This document shows positions 8,953 through 15,818 of a stretch of DNA of 32,213 nucleotides, in pieces. Each line of letters starts with the position of its first letter. Positions within the stretch are counted from its first letter, which is position 1. The notes under the pieces are model-generated. The model made no database searches. It saw nothing but the letters and a program-made list of their open reading frames with translations, and was not told the DNA's origin. Origin of the DNA: an uncultured Bacteroidales bacterium (GTDB taxonomy: Bacteria > Bacteroidota > Bacteroidia > Bacteroidales > UBA932); assembly GCA_944325465.1 (NCBI GenBank), contig CALVAE010000148.1:1-32213 (forward strand), read 5' to 3'. The translations under genes and the position numbers were made by a program.

Positions 8953-10446
8953 TTATCTTGTCTGTTCTTCGGCCTGAGGCCCCTTGGCAATCGCTTTCAG
9001 CATGATCCTGATTTCTATAGCCAGGAAAAGGGTGAATACCGCCACGAATATGCAGAAGGTGGTAATCACCGACCCTACACTGAGGCTCGATACGGCCGCA
9101 CTTACCGGGAGCAGGTCCTGTATGGCCCACGGCTGCCTCCCGACCTCGGCCACTATCCAGCCGCACTGTCCGGCAATATAGACCAGCGGTATGGAAAAGA
9201 CGGCCACCCAATGGAGCCAGCGGTGTTTCACGATCCTGCCCTTGAGTTCAAGCCACAGAACAACCGCCATCATCAGGAGAAGGAAACAGCCGAGCCCGAC
9301 CATCAGCCTGAACGGCCAGTAGACCATCCCTACCGGAGGGACCAGTTCCTCCTTGTCCCTGATATAGCCGTATCCGAAGTACTCCACGTTTTCCTCCAGA
9401 ACCTTGCGGGCCTCGGCCGCCGCCTGCGGATCGGAATCCCTGTTCTCCCTGTATGCCCTGAATGCATCGAGGGCTATATCCCCTCTTTCCTTCCGGGCTT
9501 CGGCCGACAGCCCCACAACCCCTTCAGGAGTGACATAGCCGTCCAGAAGATCATTGATACCTGGGACATACCCGTCTATATCATGGGTTGCGAGAATGGA
9601 CAGCATCCCCGGGATTTCAATACCCGGCACTATGGAAAACGGAGCTCTGGTCCCGCCATTCTCCAGACCTTCCGCAGCGGCCAGTTTCATCGGCTGGTAC
9701 TTCGCCACATGGACAGCGGAACTGTCACCCGTAAACATTACCGCCAACGCCCCCACGATACCGACAATGGAAGCGACCCTGATGCTGGTCCTTGCAAATC
9801 TCTGTTCCCTTTTCCTGAGCAGATACCAGCAACTTACACCTATCACGAAGACGGCTCCGGTCATCCAGCCGCTCAGCACCGAATGGAAAAACTTGGTAAC
9901 GGCTACCGGATTGGTCACGACAGCCCAGAAATCCGTCATTTCATGCCTGACCGTATCCGGATTGAATTCCATGCCGACCGGATGCTGCATCCAGCCGTTC
10001 GCCACCAGGATCCACAGGGCGGAAATCGAAGCCCCGATACCTGTGAGCCAGGTGGAAGCCAGGTGGAAACGCTTGCTGACCTTGTCCCATCCGAAGAACA
10101 TCACGGCAACGAAGGTAGCCTCCATAAAGAAGGCAAGAATACCCTCGATGGCAAGCGGCGCACCGAAAATATCCCCTACAAACCACGAATAATTGCTCCA
10201 GTTGGTTCCGAATTCGAATTCAAGAATGATTCCGGTCGCAATGCCCACGGCAAAATTGATTCCGAATATCTTCTGCCAGAATCTGGCTGTCTTCTTCCAG
10301 AATTCATCTTTCCTTACAACATATACGGACTCCATTACCGCCATGATTACGGCAAGTCCGAGGGTAAGTGGGACAAATAGCCAGTGGTAACATGCCGTCA
10401 GGGCGAACTGAGCCCTCGACCAGTCTATCAAAGCTGCTTCAGTCAT
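8953..10446 (-). CDS. cydA: Cytochrome bd quinol oxidase subunit I
   Basis: CydA carries haems b558, b595 and d and the quinol site of the cytochrome bd oxidase. The sequence shows the N-terminal block YHWLFVPLTLGLA with the likely haem-ligand His21. GWMQHPVGMEFNP carries the second conserved His. A C-terminal block contains GWIVAEVGRQPW and Met ligand candidates. A long periplasmic Q-loop occupies roughly residues 250-385. The ATG at 10446 (MTEAALIDWSRAQFAL, 497 residues) fits the family start. An in-frame TTG at 10458 is closer to the upstream stop but adds residues the family lacks. The gene begins 15 bases after DUF4492 and forms an operon with it and cydB. Cytochrome bd is the microaerobic 'nanaerobe' oxidase known in Bacteroides. 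Confidence 0.97.
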   Translation of the reverse strand: MTEAALIDWSRAQFALTACYHWLFVPLTLGLAVIMAVMESVYVVRKDEFWKKTARFWQKIFGINFAVGIATGIILEFEFGTNWSNYSWFVGDIFGAPLAIEGILAFFMEATFVAVMFFGWDKVSKRFHLASTWLTGIGASISALWILVANGWMQHPVGMEFNPDTVRHEMTDFWAVVTNPVAVTKFFHSVLSGWMTGAVFVIGVSCWYLLRKREQRFARTSIRVASIVGIVGALAVMFTGDSSAVHVAKYQPMKLAAAEGLENGGTRAPFSIVPGIEIPGMLSILATHDIDGYVPGINDLLDGYVTPEGVVGLSAEARKERGDIALDAFRAYRENRDSDPQAAAEARKVLEENVEYFGYGYIRDKEELVPPVGMVYWPFRLMVGLGCFLLLMMAVVLWLELKGRIVKHRWLHWVAVFSIPLVYIAGQCGWIVAEVGRQPWAIQDLLPVSAAVSSLSVGSVITTFCIFVAVFTLFLAIEIRIMLKAIAKGPQAEEQTR

Positions 10447-10461
10447 ATCAAAAAACAATAA

Positions 10462-10710
10462 TCATTCTGTCATGGAGGATGCCTGCCCCGCCCTGTCTAT
10501 CAGTTCCGTCCCCACATGATCGCTTTTCTCCCCGTCGGTCTTGCCTGCAAGTTCCGGCTGGAAGAAAAACACCCTCAATATCGCGAACAGGATAACCAGT
10601 TTCAGGACAATAAGTCCCCATAACGGGCGTCCCCAGGTCATGTTCCTGAATCCGTCCGCATAGAAACGCCATATTCTATACAGGTATCCCGTCAGTCCGG
10701 AGGCTGTCAT
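10462..10710 (-). CDS. DUF4492 small membrane protein of the cyd operon
   Basis: An 82-residue protein with an amphipathic, aromatic-rich N-terminus (YLYRIWRFYADGFRNM), one transmembrane helix at about 30-50 (WGLIVLKLVILFAILRVFFF), and a short polar tail. This matches the DUF4492 family, which in Bacteroidota and Campylobacterota sits directly before cydA. The position and size suggest a small accessory subunit of the bd oxidase, comparable in concept to CydX but unrelated in sequence. That role is inference. It is the first gene of the operon, and a good -7 box lies just upstream (10728-10735). Confidence 0.85.
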   Translation of the reverse strand: MTASGLTGYLYRIWRFYADGFRNMTWGRPLWGLIVLKLVILFAILRVFFFQPELAGKTDGEKSDHVGTELIDRAGQASSMTE

Positions 10711-10727
10711 TGCATCTCTGTTTCATG

Positions 10728-10760
10728 CAAACTTACGGAATTTTTTCCTGAGTCATGCAA
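10728..10760 (-). promoter_or_regulatory. Putative promoter of the DUF4492-cydAB operon
   Basis: Read on the minus strand, TAAGTTTG (10735-10728) is a perfect match to the Bacteroidota -7 consensus TAnnTTTG. A CTTG at 10761-10758 lies about 22 bases further upstream, slightly long for a -33 box. The DUF4492 ATG is 18 bases downstream, so the leader would be very short. The octamer TCATGCAA occurs at 10723-10730, overlapping the -7 box, and again at 10753-10760. Confidence 0.6.
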
Positions 10761-10790
10761 GATTTCACGAAAATGCCGTTTAATAAAATG

Positions 10791-10830
10791 GATTATGAAA
10801 AACATTAAAGGAAATCGATTATGAAAAACA
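10791..10830 (+). repeat. 14-bp direct repeat duplicating the nigD start region
   Basis: GATTATGAAAAACA occurs at 10791-10804 and again, perfectly, at 10817-10830, a 26-base period. Both copies carry an ATG. The upstream one opens a nine-codon frame (MKNIKGNRL) whose TGA at 10822-10824 overlaps the ATG of the real gene at 10821. It reads as a tandem duplication of the translation start context that leaves a coupled leader peptide. Confidence 0.8.
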
Positions 10831-11651
10831 GAATCAGAACAATCATGACCGCAGTTGCGCTTACGGCAACTGCAGCACTATCAATGTCCTGCCTTAAAGA
10901 TGACGGACCATACTACCCGATCGACTACTTTTACCCGAATGCCGTGGTGACAGTCAAGCCGCTCGATGACAACGGTTCTTCTTTCTACATGCAGTTGGAC
11001 GATCAGACCACCTTGCTCCCTACAAACATTAAGGAATCACCTTATGAAGGCAAGGAAGTCAGGGCATTCGTCAAATACGAAGAGACCGGTGAAGATGCCG
11101 GGACCTACGACAAGGCGGTGAAAATCCTGTGGCTCGACAGTCTTCGGACCAAGGCAATGGCTCCGGACCGCGGAGAAGAGAACATATCGGAATACGGCAA
11201 CGATCCTGTTGAAATCATCAAGGGATTCCCTACTGTCGTGGAAGACGGATACATGACTCTCGGTTTCGTGACTCCGACTGCCGGATACGGCGCCAGGCAT
11301 GATGTCAATCTTATCTATACGGGCGATCCTTCCGCAACGGAAGATTCGGAAAAATATGTCGTCGAATTCATGCATAACGCACATGGAGACAATTACGGAA
11401 ACCTTGTTGAAGGCTATGTGGCCTTTCGTCTCGATGAAATAGAAGGTCCTGACGGGACCCTGTCCGGACTGCCTGACACGGAAGGCAAGACTGTCAAACT
11501 GACACTCAAATGGAACTCAATCCGCAACGGAGCGAGATCTGTCCAGTTCGATTACTGCACCAGACAGTCATCGGGAGAGATAGAAGGAGCTGGTGAGGCA
11601 GAGGGGTCCGAAAACGGTATAGACACATCCAATCTGCTCAGGCTCAACTGA
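10821..11651 (+). CDS. NigD-like lipoprotein
   Basis: A 276-residue exported lipoprotein. The first 24 residues form a signal peptide ending LSMSC, with Cys24 as the lipidated residue. The residues after the Cys read LKDDG, resembling the Lys-Asp-Asp lipoprotein export signal that sends Bacteroidota lipoproteins to the cell surface. The body fits the NigD-like family (an N-terminal OB-like domain and a C-terminal beta domain). Conserved-looking segments include YYPIDYFYPNAVVTVKP, DVNLIYTG, VEFMHNAHGD and VKLTLKWNSI. The molecular function of the family is not known. The name comes from a gene near a bacteriocin locus. An ECF sigma factor starts 74 bases later on the same strand, so the two may be co-regulated. 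Confidence 0.82.
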   Translation: MKNRIRTIMTAVALTATAALSMSCLKDDGPYYPIDYFYPNAVVTVKPLDDNGSSFYMQLDDQTTLLPTNIKESPYEGKEVRAFVKYEETGEDAGTYDKAVKILWLDSLRTKAMAPDRGEENISEYGNDPVEIIKGFPTVVEDGYMTLGFVTPTAGYGARHDVNLIYTGDPSATEDSEKYVVEFMHNAHGDNYGNLVEGYVAFRLDEIEGPDGTLSGLPDTEGKTVKLTLKWNSIRNGARSVQFDYCTRQSSGEIEGAGEAEGSENGIDTSNLLRLN

Positions 11652-11725
11652 CAATCTGACAAAAGCATCAAACACTGTTACGGCTGAAGGACAATCGGCA
11701 AGATAATTGAGCATAATGGAATCCG

Positions 11726-12280
11726 ATGTCAGAAACGGAGAAAAATCTTGTCCATGCGGCAATCCAGGGAGACAGGTCTGCAATGGCAGGCCTGTACAGC
11801 CGTAATATAGGGTATCTCACCGCAGTATGCTCAAGATATATCCGGGACAATGAAGACCGGGACGATGTACTTCAGACCAGTTTTGTGAAAATCTTCACCT
11901 CTCTTGCTTCTTTCCGGTATCGCGGCAACGGTTCGCTGAAGGCATGGATGAGCCGAATTGTCGTCAACGAAGCCATCAATTTTCTGAAAATGCAACAAAA
12001 GAACAACGGCCGGGTGGACGGGGAAGCAGTACCGGATATTCCTGACAGTGAAGATGCTCCGGATCTGGATGACATTCCGGCAGGCATCATCCAGGAAATG
12101 ATCCGGGAACTTCCGGAAGGATACCGGACAGTATTCAACCTGTTCGTATTCGAGGAGAAAAGCCATAAGGAAATATCGGCAATGCTCGGAATCTCGGAAA
12201 GTACGTCTGCCTCTCAGTTCCACAGGGCAAGGAACATACTGGCCAGGAAAATAAGGGAATACAGGAAATCCATAGAATGA
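11726..12280 (+). CDS. ECF-family RNA polymerase sigma factor
   Basis: A 184-residue extracytoplasmic-function sigma factor with only the two DNA-binding regions of this class. Region 2 (about 10-85) includes RDNEDRDDVLQTSFVKIF and the helix GSLKAWMSRIVVNEAINFL, which would bind the -10 element. Region 4 (about 125-180) includes LPEGYRTVFNLFVFEEKSHKEISAMLGIS and SASQFHRARNILARKI for -35 binding. No C-terminal extension is present. The following gene begins seven bases after the stop and encodes a membrane-anchored partner, the arrangement expected for a sigma/anti-sigma pair. The pairing suggests the Das-type sigma factors (ECF21 group) found with Dma proteins in Bacteroides thetaiotaomicron, but subgroup assignment needs a profile search. 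Confidence 0.93.
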   Translation: MSETEKNLVHAAIQGDRSAMAGLYSRNIGYLTAVCSRYIRDNEDRDDVLQTSFVKIFTSLASFRYRGNGSLKAWMSRIVVNEAINFLKMQQKNNGRVDGEAVPDIPDSEDAPDLDDIPAGIIQEMIRELPEGYRTVFNLFVFEEKSHKEISAMLGISESTSASQFHRARNILARKIREYRKSIE

Positions 12281-12287
12281 CAGGACA

Positions 12288-13619
12288 ATGGAAGAGAAAT
12301 GGACAGACAGACTGCGCGTGAAGATGCAGGACTACGAGGAAGCCGGTCCCGAAGGATTGTGGCAATCCATCTCGGATGCCATGGACAGACAGACCGGAGT
12401 TCCAGGTATGCCTGAAGGCGCACTCCTGAAAAGACATGCGGCCGACAGCCGGATGAAACGGCGCAGGAGATATCTGATCCCTGCCATCTCCGCGGCTGCA
12501 GCAATCCTTCTGACAGTATATTTCGGTTTCAGGGACAGACCGGACAATCTGCCGGCGCCGGATGAAGGACTGATTGCAACCGTACCGGACAAAGGTTTTC
12601 ATGAAGTCCCTGCCGGAGTGCCGGAAAAAGAACCGGAAAGGTTCCATAACCTGCTTGCAGACAATTCCTCGGACAAATCAGAGTCCATGCCGGCCGGACC
12701 TTTGTCAGGAAAGGATTCAGGGAAAGAGCCCCTGACACCACAGGAAGACTCTACGGTTCCAGAGGAAAACCCTGTTCCACAGGAAGATGTCCCGGCATCC
12801 CGGGAAGACGCTCCCGCTCCTGCCACGGAACACGGCACTTCCCCTGAACCGGATAATTTTCCGGATCATTACGAATGGGAGCAGGATGCGGCCAGAACTT
12901 CCTCAAAACGGAAAAGAGGGACAATCCACGCAAGCATCTCCTCTTCCAACCTAACTGGATCGGCTTCTTCCTTTTCCGGATTCGGAGGCCTGGCATCCGC
13001 TTCGGTCCTGTCATCAAGACAGGAAGACAAGGAAACTGTCGTGACCAAGGCTGCAATACCGTCAGGAAATGCAGGAAGCCAGCCTGAAATGACTCCGTAC
13101 AATACGGAAATAAGGCACCGCCAGCCTGTACGGGTCGGAGTTTCAGTAAGATATGACTTCAGCAGACGCTGGGGAATAGAGACCGGACTTACCTATTCCC
13201 TTCTTTCTTCCTCCATCACATCCGGAGACAATACCTATTCTTCCAGAACAGAACAGAACCTGCATTTCATCGGCATACCTGTCCAGATAAGTTATGACTT
13301 CCTGCAGTTGAAATGGTTCTCCATGTATGTAAACGCCGGGGGAATGATGGAAAAATGCGTGTCGGGCAAATCGGTGACAAACTATATTCCGGACGGCAAC
13401 ACCGCCTTTGAATCCAGCGAAGACATTATGGTCAGGCCGCTCCAGTGGTCACTTAACGCCGCCGTCGGAGCGGAAGTCCATTTCTCGCCTCTGGTAGGAC
13501 TGTACGTCGAACCCGGCGTAAGTTACTTCTTTGACAACGGAAGCGGCGTTTCTACCATCTATACGGAAAAGCCAGTCAATTTCAATCTCGAATTCGGATT
13601 GAGATTCTCTTTCCGCTAG
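12288..13619 (+). CDS. Dual membrane-spanning anti-sigma-like protein (Dma-type): cytosolic head, TM helix, linker, outer-membrane beta-barrel
   Basis: A 443-residue protein with no N-terminal signal peptide. Residues 1-60 are charged and would be cytosolic, with a short amphipathic stretch (EGLWQSISDAMDR) that could bind a sigma factor. Residues 62-81 form one hydrophobic helix preceded by KRRRR, so the N-terminus stays inside. Residues 82 to about 265 are Pro/Glu/Ser-rich and look disordered, with repeated PxED-like segments. Residues ~268-443 alternate as beta-strands of an OmpA/PorT-like barrel (OMP_b-brl_2 type), ending in LRFSFR, a beta-signal-like terminus. This combination matches Dma anti-sigma factors described in Bacteroides, which span both membranes. 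It sits seven bases after the ECF sigma gene. Its stop overlaps the stop of the convergent M16 gene in CTAG. The anti-sigma role is inferred. Confidence 0.8.
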   Translation: MEEKWTDRLRVKMQDYEEAGPEGLWQSISDAMDRQTGVPGMPEGALLKRHAADSRMKRRRRYLIPAISAAAAILLTVYFGFRDRPDNLPAPDEGLIATVPDKGFHEVPAGVPEKEPERFHNLLADNSSDKSESMPAGPLSGKDSGKEPLTPQEDSTVPEENPVPQEDVPASREDAPAPATEHGTSPEPDNFPDHYEWEQDAARTSSKRKRGTIHASISSSNLTGSASSFSGFGGLASASVLSSRQEDKETVVTKAAIPSGNAGSQPEMTPYNTEIRHRQPVRVGVSVRYDFSRRWGIETGLTYSLLSSSITSGDNTYSSRTEQNLHFIGIPVQISYDFLQLKWFSMYVNAGGMMEKCVSGKSVTNYIPDGNTAFESSEDIMVRPLQWSLNAAVGAEVHFSPLVGLYVEPGVSYFFDNGSGVSTIYTEKPVNFNLEFGLRFSFR

Positions 13620-14890
13620 ACGAATATCAGTCTTGAAAGTTTCCGGTCATCGAATATCCTGACCGAAACATCCCTTATCAGGTCGGCAGTGACAGACTCT
13701 ATTTTCTCCCTGTTCTCCTCGGCAGACAGTACCCTTCCGTAAGCCAGAAGCGATTTCCCCATGGAAAGGCATTGCGTCTCGCCGTTGTCCCCGCTGATGG
13801 CCAGTTGGCCGAGCAACTGCTTTTTGGCCGCCTTGAGTTTCCGGTCCGACAATACGGATGATTTCAACCTGTCCGTTTCCCGGGCTATCGCCTTGAGGCA
13901 TTTGTCGAGATTGTCCTTTTCACACCCGAGACAGATGGCAAGGATACCTGCATCGGAATACTGGGTATAGGAACACTCCACTCCATAGACCCAGCCGTTC
14001 TTTTCCCTGAGAACGGAATTCAGGATGGAATTGGTTGCCGGTCCTCCGAGAATATTGGACATGAGAATGGCTGCCATCCTCTCGTCTTCTTCATAAAGGG
14101 AAGGAGCCACCCCGCCGATAACGCAGTTTACCTGATGGTTCCTTTTGTTCATCACCAGGTCGAACCGGTTGTTGAATTCCACCGGAGCCATAACCGGAGG
14201 GACAGCGGGAGAAAGGGAGGAGGCTGTGGTCCCTTGTCCGAAAAAGGAGGAAATCAGATTCCTGACGGATTTTTCCATTCTCTCCTCCGGAAGGTCGGCC
14301 ACTACCGTAAACGCCATGTTCCGAGGGATGAATTTCTCTCTGACAAATTGCAGAAGTTCGGCAGAGGTGATTTTCCTTACAGAAGAAACCGTTCCCAGAA
14401 TCGGACCCGACAGCGGATGCCCCTCAAACAGGAGTTCCTCGAACCTGTCGTACACTTCTTCCGACGGAGCATCCCTGTAGGAATTTATCTCGTCAATGAT
14501 CACTCCCCTCTCGGTTTCGACCTCATTTGCCGGGAAAACCGGACCGGTAACCAGTTCCAGCAGAAGGGACGCCGCCTTGCGGAGATCCTCCTTCAGCACG
14601 GTCGCATGCAGGACAATCTCCTCCTTTGTCGTATAGGCATTCAGTTCTCCCCCGAGCCTGTCAAGATAACCGCTTATGACCGATGCACTCCTTTTCTCCG
14701 TCCCCTTGAAGACGGTATGCTCCACAAAATGCGCTATTCCGCTGTGGTATCCGTTCCTGCTCCGTTTCCCGTCCGGATATTCCGCTTCATCCCTGGTACC
14801 GCACCGTATGCTCAAAGCGCAGTAGCCTACAGCACTGCTGCTTCTTCTGACCGCATACCGCACCCCGCAATCACACTGTCCGACTATCAT
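13616..14890 (-). CDS. M16-family zinc peptidase (pitrilysin/MPP-like)
   Basis: A 424-residue single-unit M16 metallopeptidase. The inverted zinc motif HxxEH is HFVEH at residues 54-58, and the downstream conserved glutamate lies in ETERGVIIDEI. The C-terminal M16 domain contains the usual GGPATNSILNSVLREKNGWVY block. Proteins of this type are homologues of the mitochondrial processing peptidase and usually pair their two domains in a clamshell. No signal peptide is visible, so it is probably cytosolic. It is the second gene of a two-gene unit, 19 bases after an exported unknown protein. It ends in a shared CTAG with the convergent barrel protein. The substrate is not known. Confidence 0.93.
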   Translation of the reverse strand: MIVGQCDCGVRYAVRRSSSAVGYCALSIRCGTRDEAEYPDGKRSRNGYHSGIAHFVEHTVFKGTEKRSASVISGYLDRLGGELNAYTTKEEIVLHATVLKEDLRKAASLLLELVTGPVFPANEVETERGVIIDEINSYRDAPSEEVYDRFEELLFEGHPLSGPILGTVSSVRKITSAELLQFVREKFIPRNMAFTVVADLPEERMEKSVRNLISSFFGQGTTASSLSPAVPPVMAPVEFNNRFDLVMNKRNHQVNCVIGGVAPSLYEEDERMAAILMSNILGGPATNSILNSVLREKNGWVYGVECSYTQYSDAGILAICLGCEKDNLDKCLKAIARETDRLKSSVLSDRKLKAAKKQLLGQLAISGDNGETQCLSMGKSLLAYGRVLSAEENREKIESVTADLIRDVSVRIFDDRKLSRLIFV

Positions 14891-14909
14891 ACAGATCAGA
14901 TATATTCCG

Positions 14910-15752
14910 TTAACGTCTTGCTATCCTTGACAGGTCTTCCGGCAGGAATCCCGGGCCGGCATTCCTGGCAATCCTGTGCTTCCTGTAATAATAAAGCCTG
15001 TGGGTTCCGGCATCAATAAGCATTTTGTAGCAGAAAGACCCTTGCTCCGCTTCATACGGATATACGGCATAACTTACAAGAGTATTGGCCGCTCCGGACT
15101 CCATCAGGGCATCCGCTTCCTCTTCCGGCACTATTTCCACCCCTGATCCTGACAGGGCGGCAATCCTGGCTTCATCCACTTCGGGAGATATATCGGATTC
15201 CGAGATGACAATCCTTTTGTCCCGGGCAGCATCAAGATTCACGGAATTTGTCTCCAGACCTCCGTATGCATTGTAGTCGCGCTTCATGGATACCATGACA
15301 TGATTCTGTATTATGTCTATGAGAGCCGGCATGAACGTTATCTCCCTCCCGGACGGATAGTCAATGGAACATACCGGCACGGTCACGACTTCCAGCATCT
15401 TGTCAAGACTCAAGTCGGAGCCCTTGCCCCCCTTTACAAGCGACAGCATAAACAGGCCCGGTTCGGTCTCCTTCCGGAACTGCCCTGATACGGTCATAAG
15501 GAAATAATAGTCTTCCTTACCCTTGAGGGACTCGAATTCTTCAAGAGAGCAGAATTCATACGGAGAGAGCGTCCATCTGTTCTTTATCGCATCTTCCAGA
15601 GATCCGTCAATGAACATGTTCCCTGACAGCACCACTTTCGTGACTTTCTCGGGAAAATCTTCAAGTTTCATTTTCTTCGTGGTAATCTGCGCCTGTGAAA
15701 ACATGACTGCCGGCACGAATACGGCCACAAGCGATATCAAAAATCCTTTCAT
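14910..15752 (-). CDS. Exported protein of unknown function
   Basis: A 280-residue protein with a clear signal peptide (KGFLISLVAVFVPAVMFSQA, cleavage likely near residue 21). I do not recognise a named domain. The mature part is mixed alpha/beta. It has EDFPEKVTKVVLSGN near the start, a TLSPYEFCSLEEFESLKGKEDYYFLM segment, and a final basic stretch YYYRKHRIARN. The ATG at 15752 gives a clean signal peptide, while a TTG two codons upstream is less likely. It is divergent from dnaX and heads a unit with the M16 peptidase. A perfect -7 box lies at 15784-15791. It resembles conserved Bacteroidales hypotheticals found beside dnaX, though I cannot confirm orthology. Confidence 0.8.
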   Translation of the reverse strand: MKGFLISLVAVFVPAVMFSQAQITTKKMKLEDFPEKVTKVVLSGNMFIDGSLEDAIKNRWTLSPYEFCSLEEFESLKGKEDYYFLMTVSGQFRKETEPGLFMLSLVKGGKGSDLSLDKMLEVVTVPVCSIDYPSGREITFMPALIDIIQNHVMVSMKRDYNAYGGLETNSVNLDAARDKRIVISESDISPEVDEARIAALSGSGVEIVPEEEADALMESGAANTLVSYAVYPYEAEQGSFCYKMLIDAGTHRLYYYRKHRIARNAGPGFLPEDLSRIARR

Positions 15753-15783
15753 CTTCAAAACATTTAAATTCCGTCCGGGGCGG

Positions 15784-15791
15784 CAAAGTTA
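15784..15791 (-). promoter_or_regulatory. -7 box of the 15752/M16 unit
   Basis: On the minus strand this reads TAACTTTG, a perfect TAnnTTTG -7 box, 32 bases upstream of the ATG at 15752. No convincing -33 box was seen. It lies 13 bases from an identical box on the other strand that faces dnaX. Confidence 0.55.
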
Positions 15792-15804
15792 CAAAGATTA
15801 TGCT

Positions 15805-15812
15805 TAACTTTG
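15805..15812 (+). promoter_or_regulatory. -7 box of dnaX
   Basis: TAACTTTG is a perfect Bacteroidota -7 box ending only six bases before the dnaX ATG at 15819. Transcription would begin almost at the start codon, giving a leaderless or nearly leaderless mRNA. Confidence 0.55.
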
Positions 15813-15818
15813 TAGGTT

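Noticed and set aside
9211..10380. Plus-strand frame of 389 codons antisense to cydA
   Set aside because: It is rich in Pro/His/Arg with no domain, a typical shadow of a membrane-protein gene.
10785..11722. Shared AwAATGGAwT upstream of nigD and the ECF sigma gene as an ECF promoter
   Set aside because: Only eight of ten bases match, and the distances to the two starts differ, so it is not convincing.
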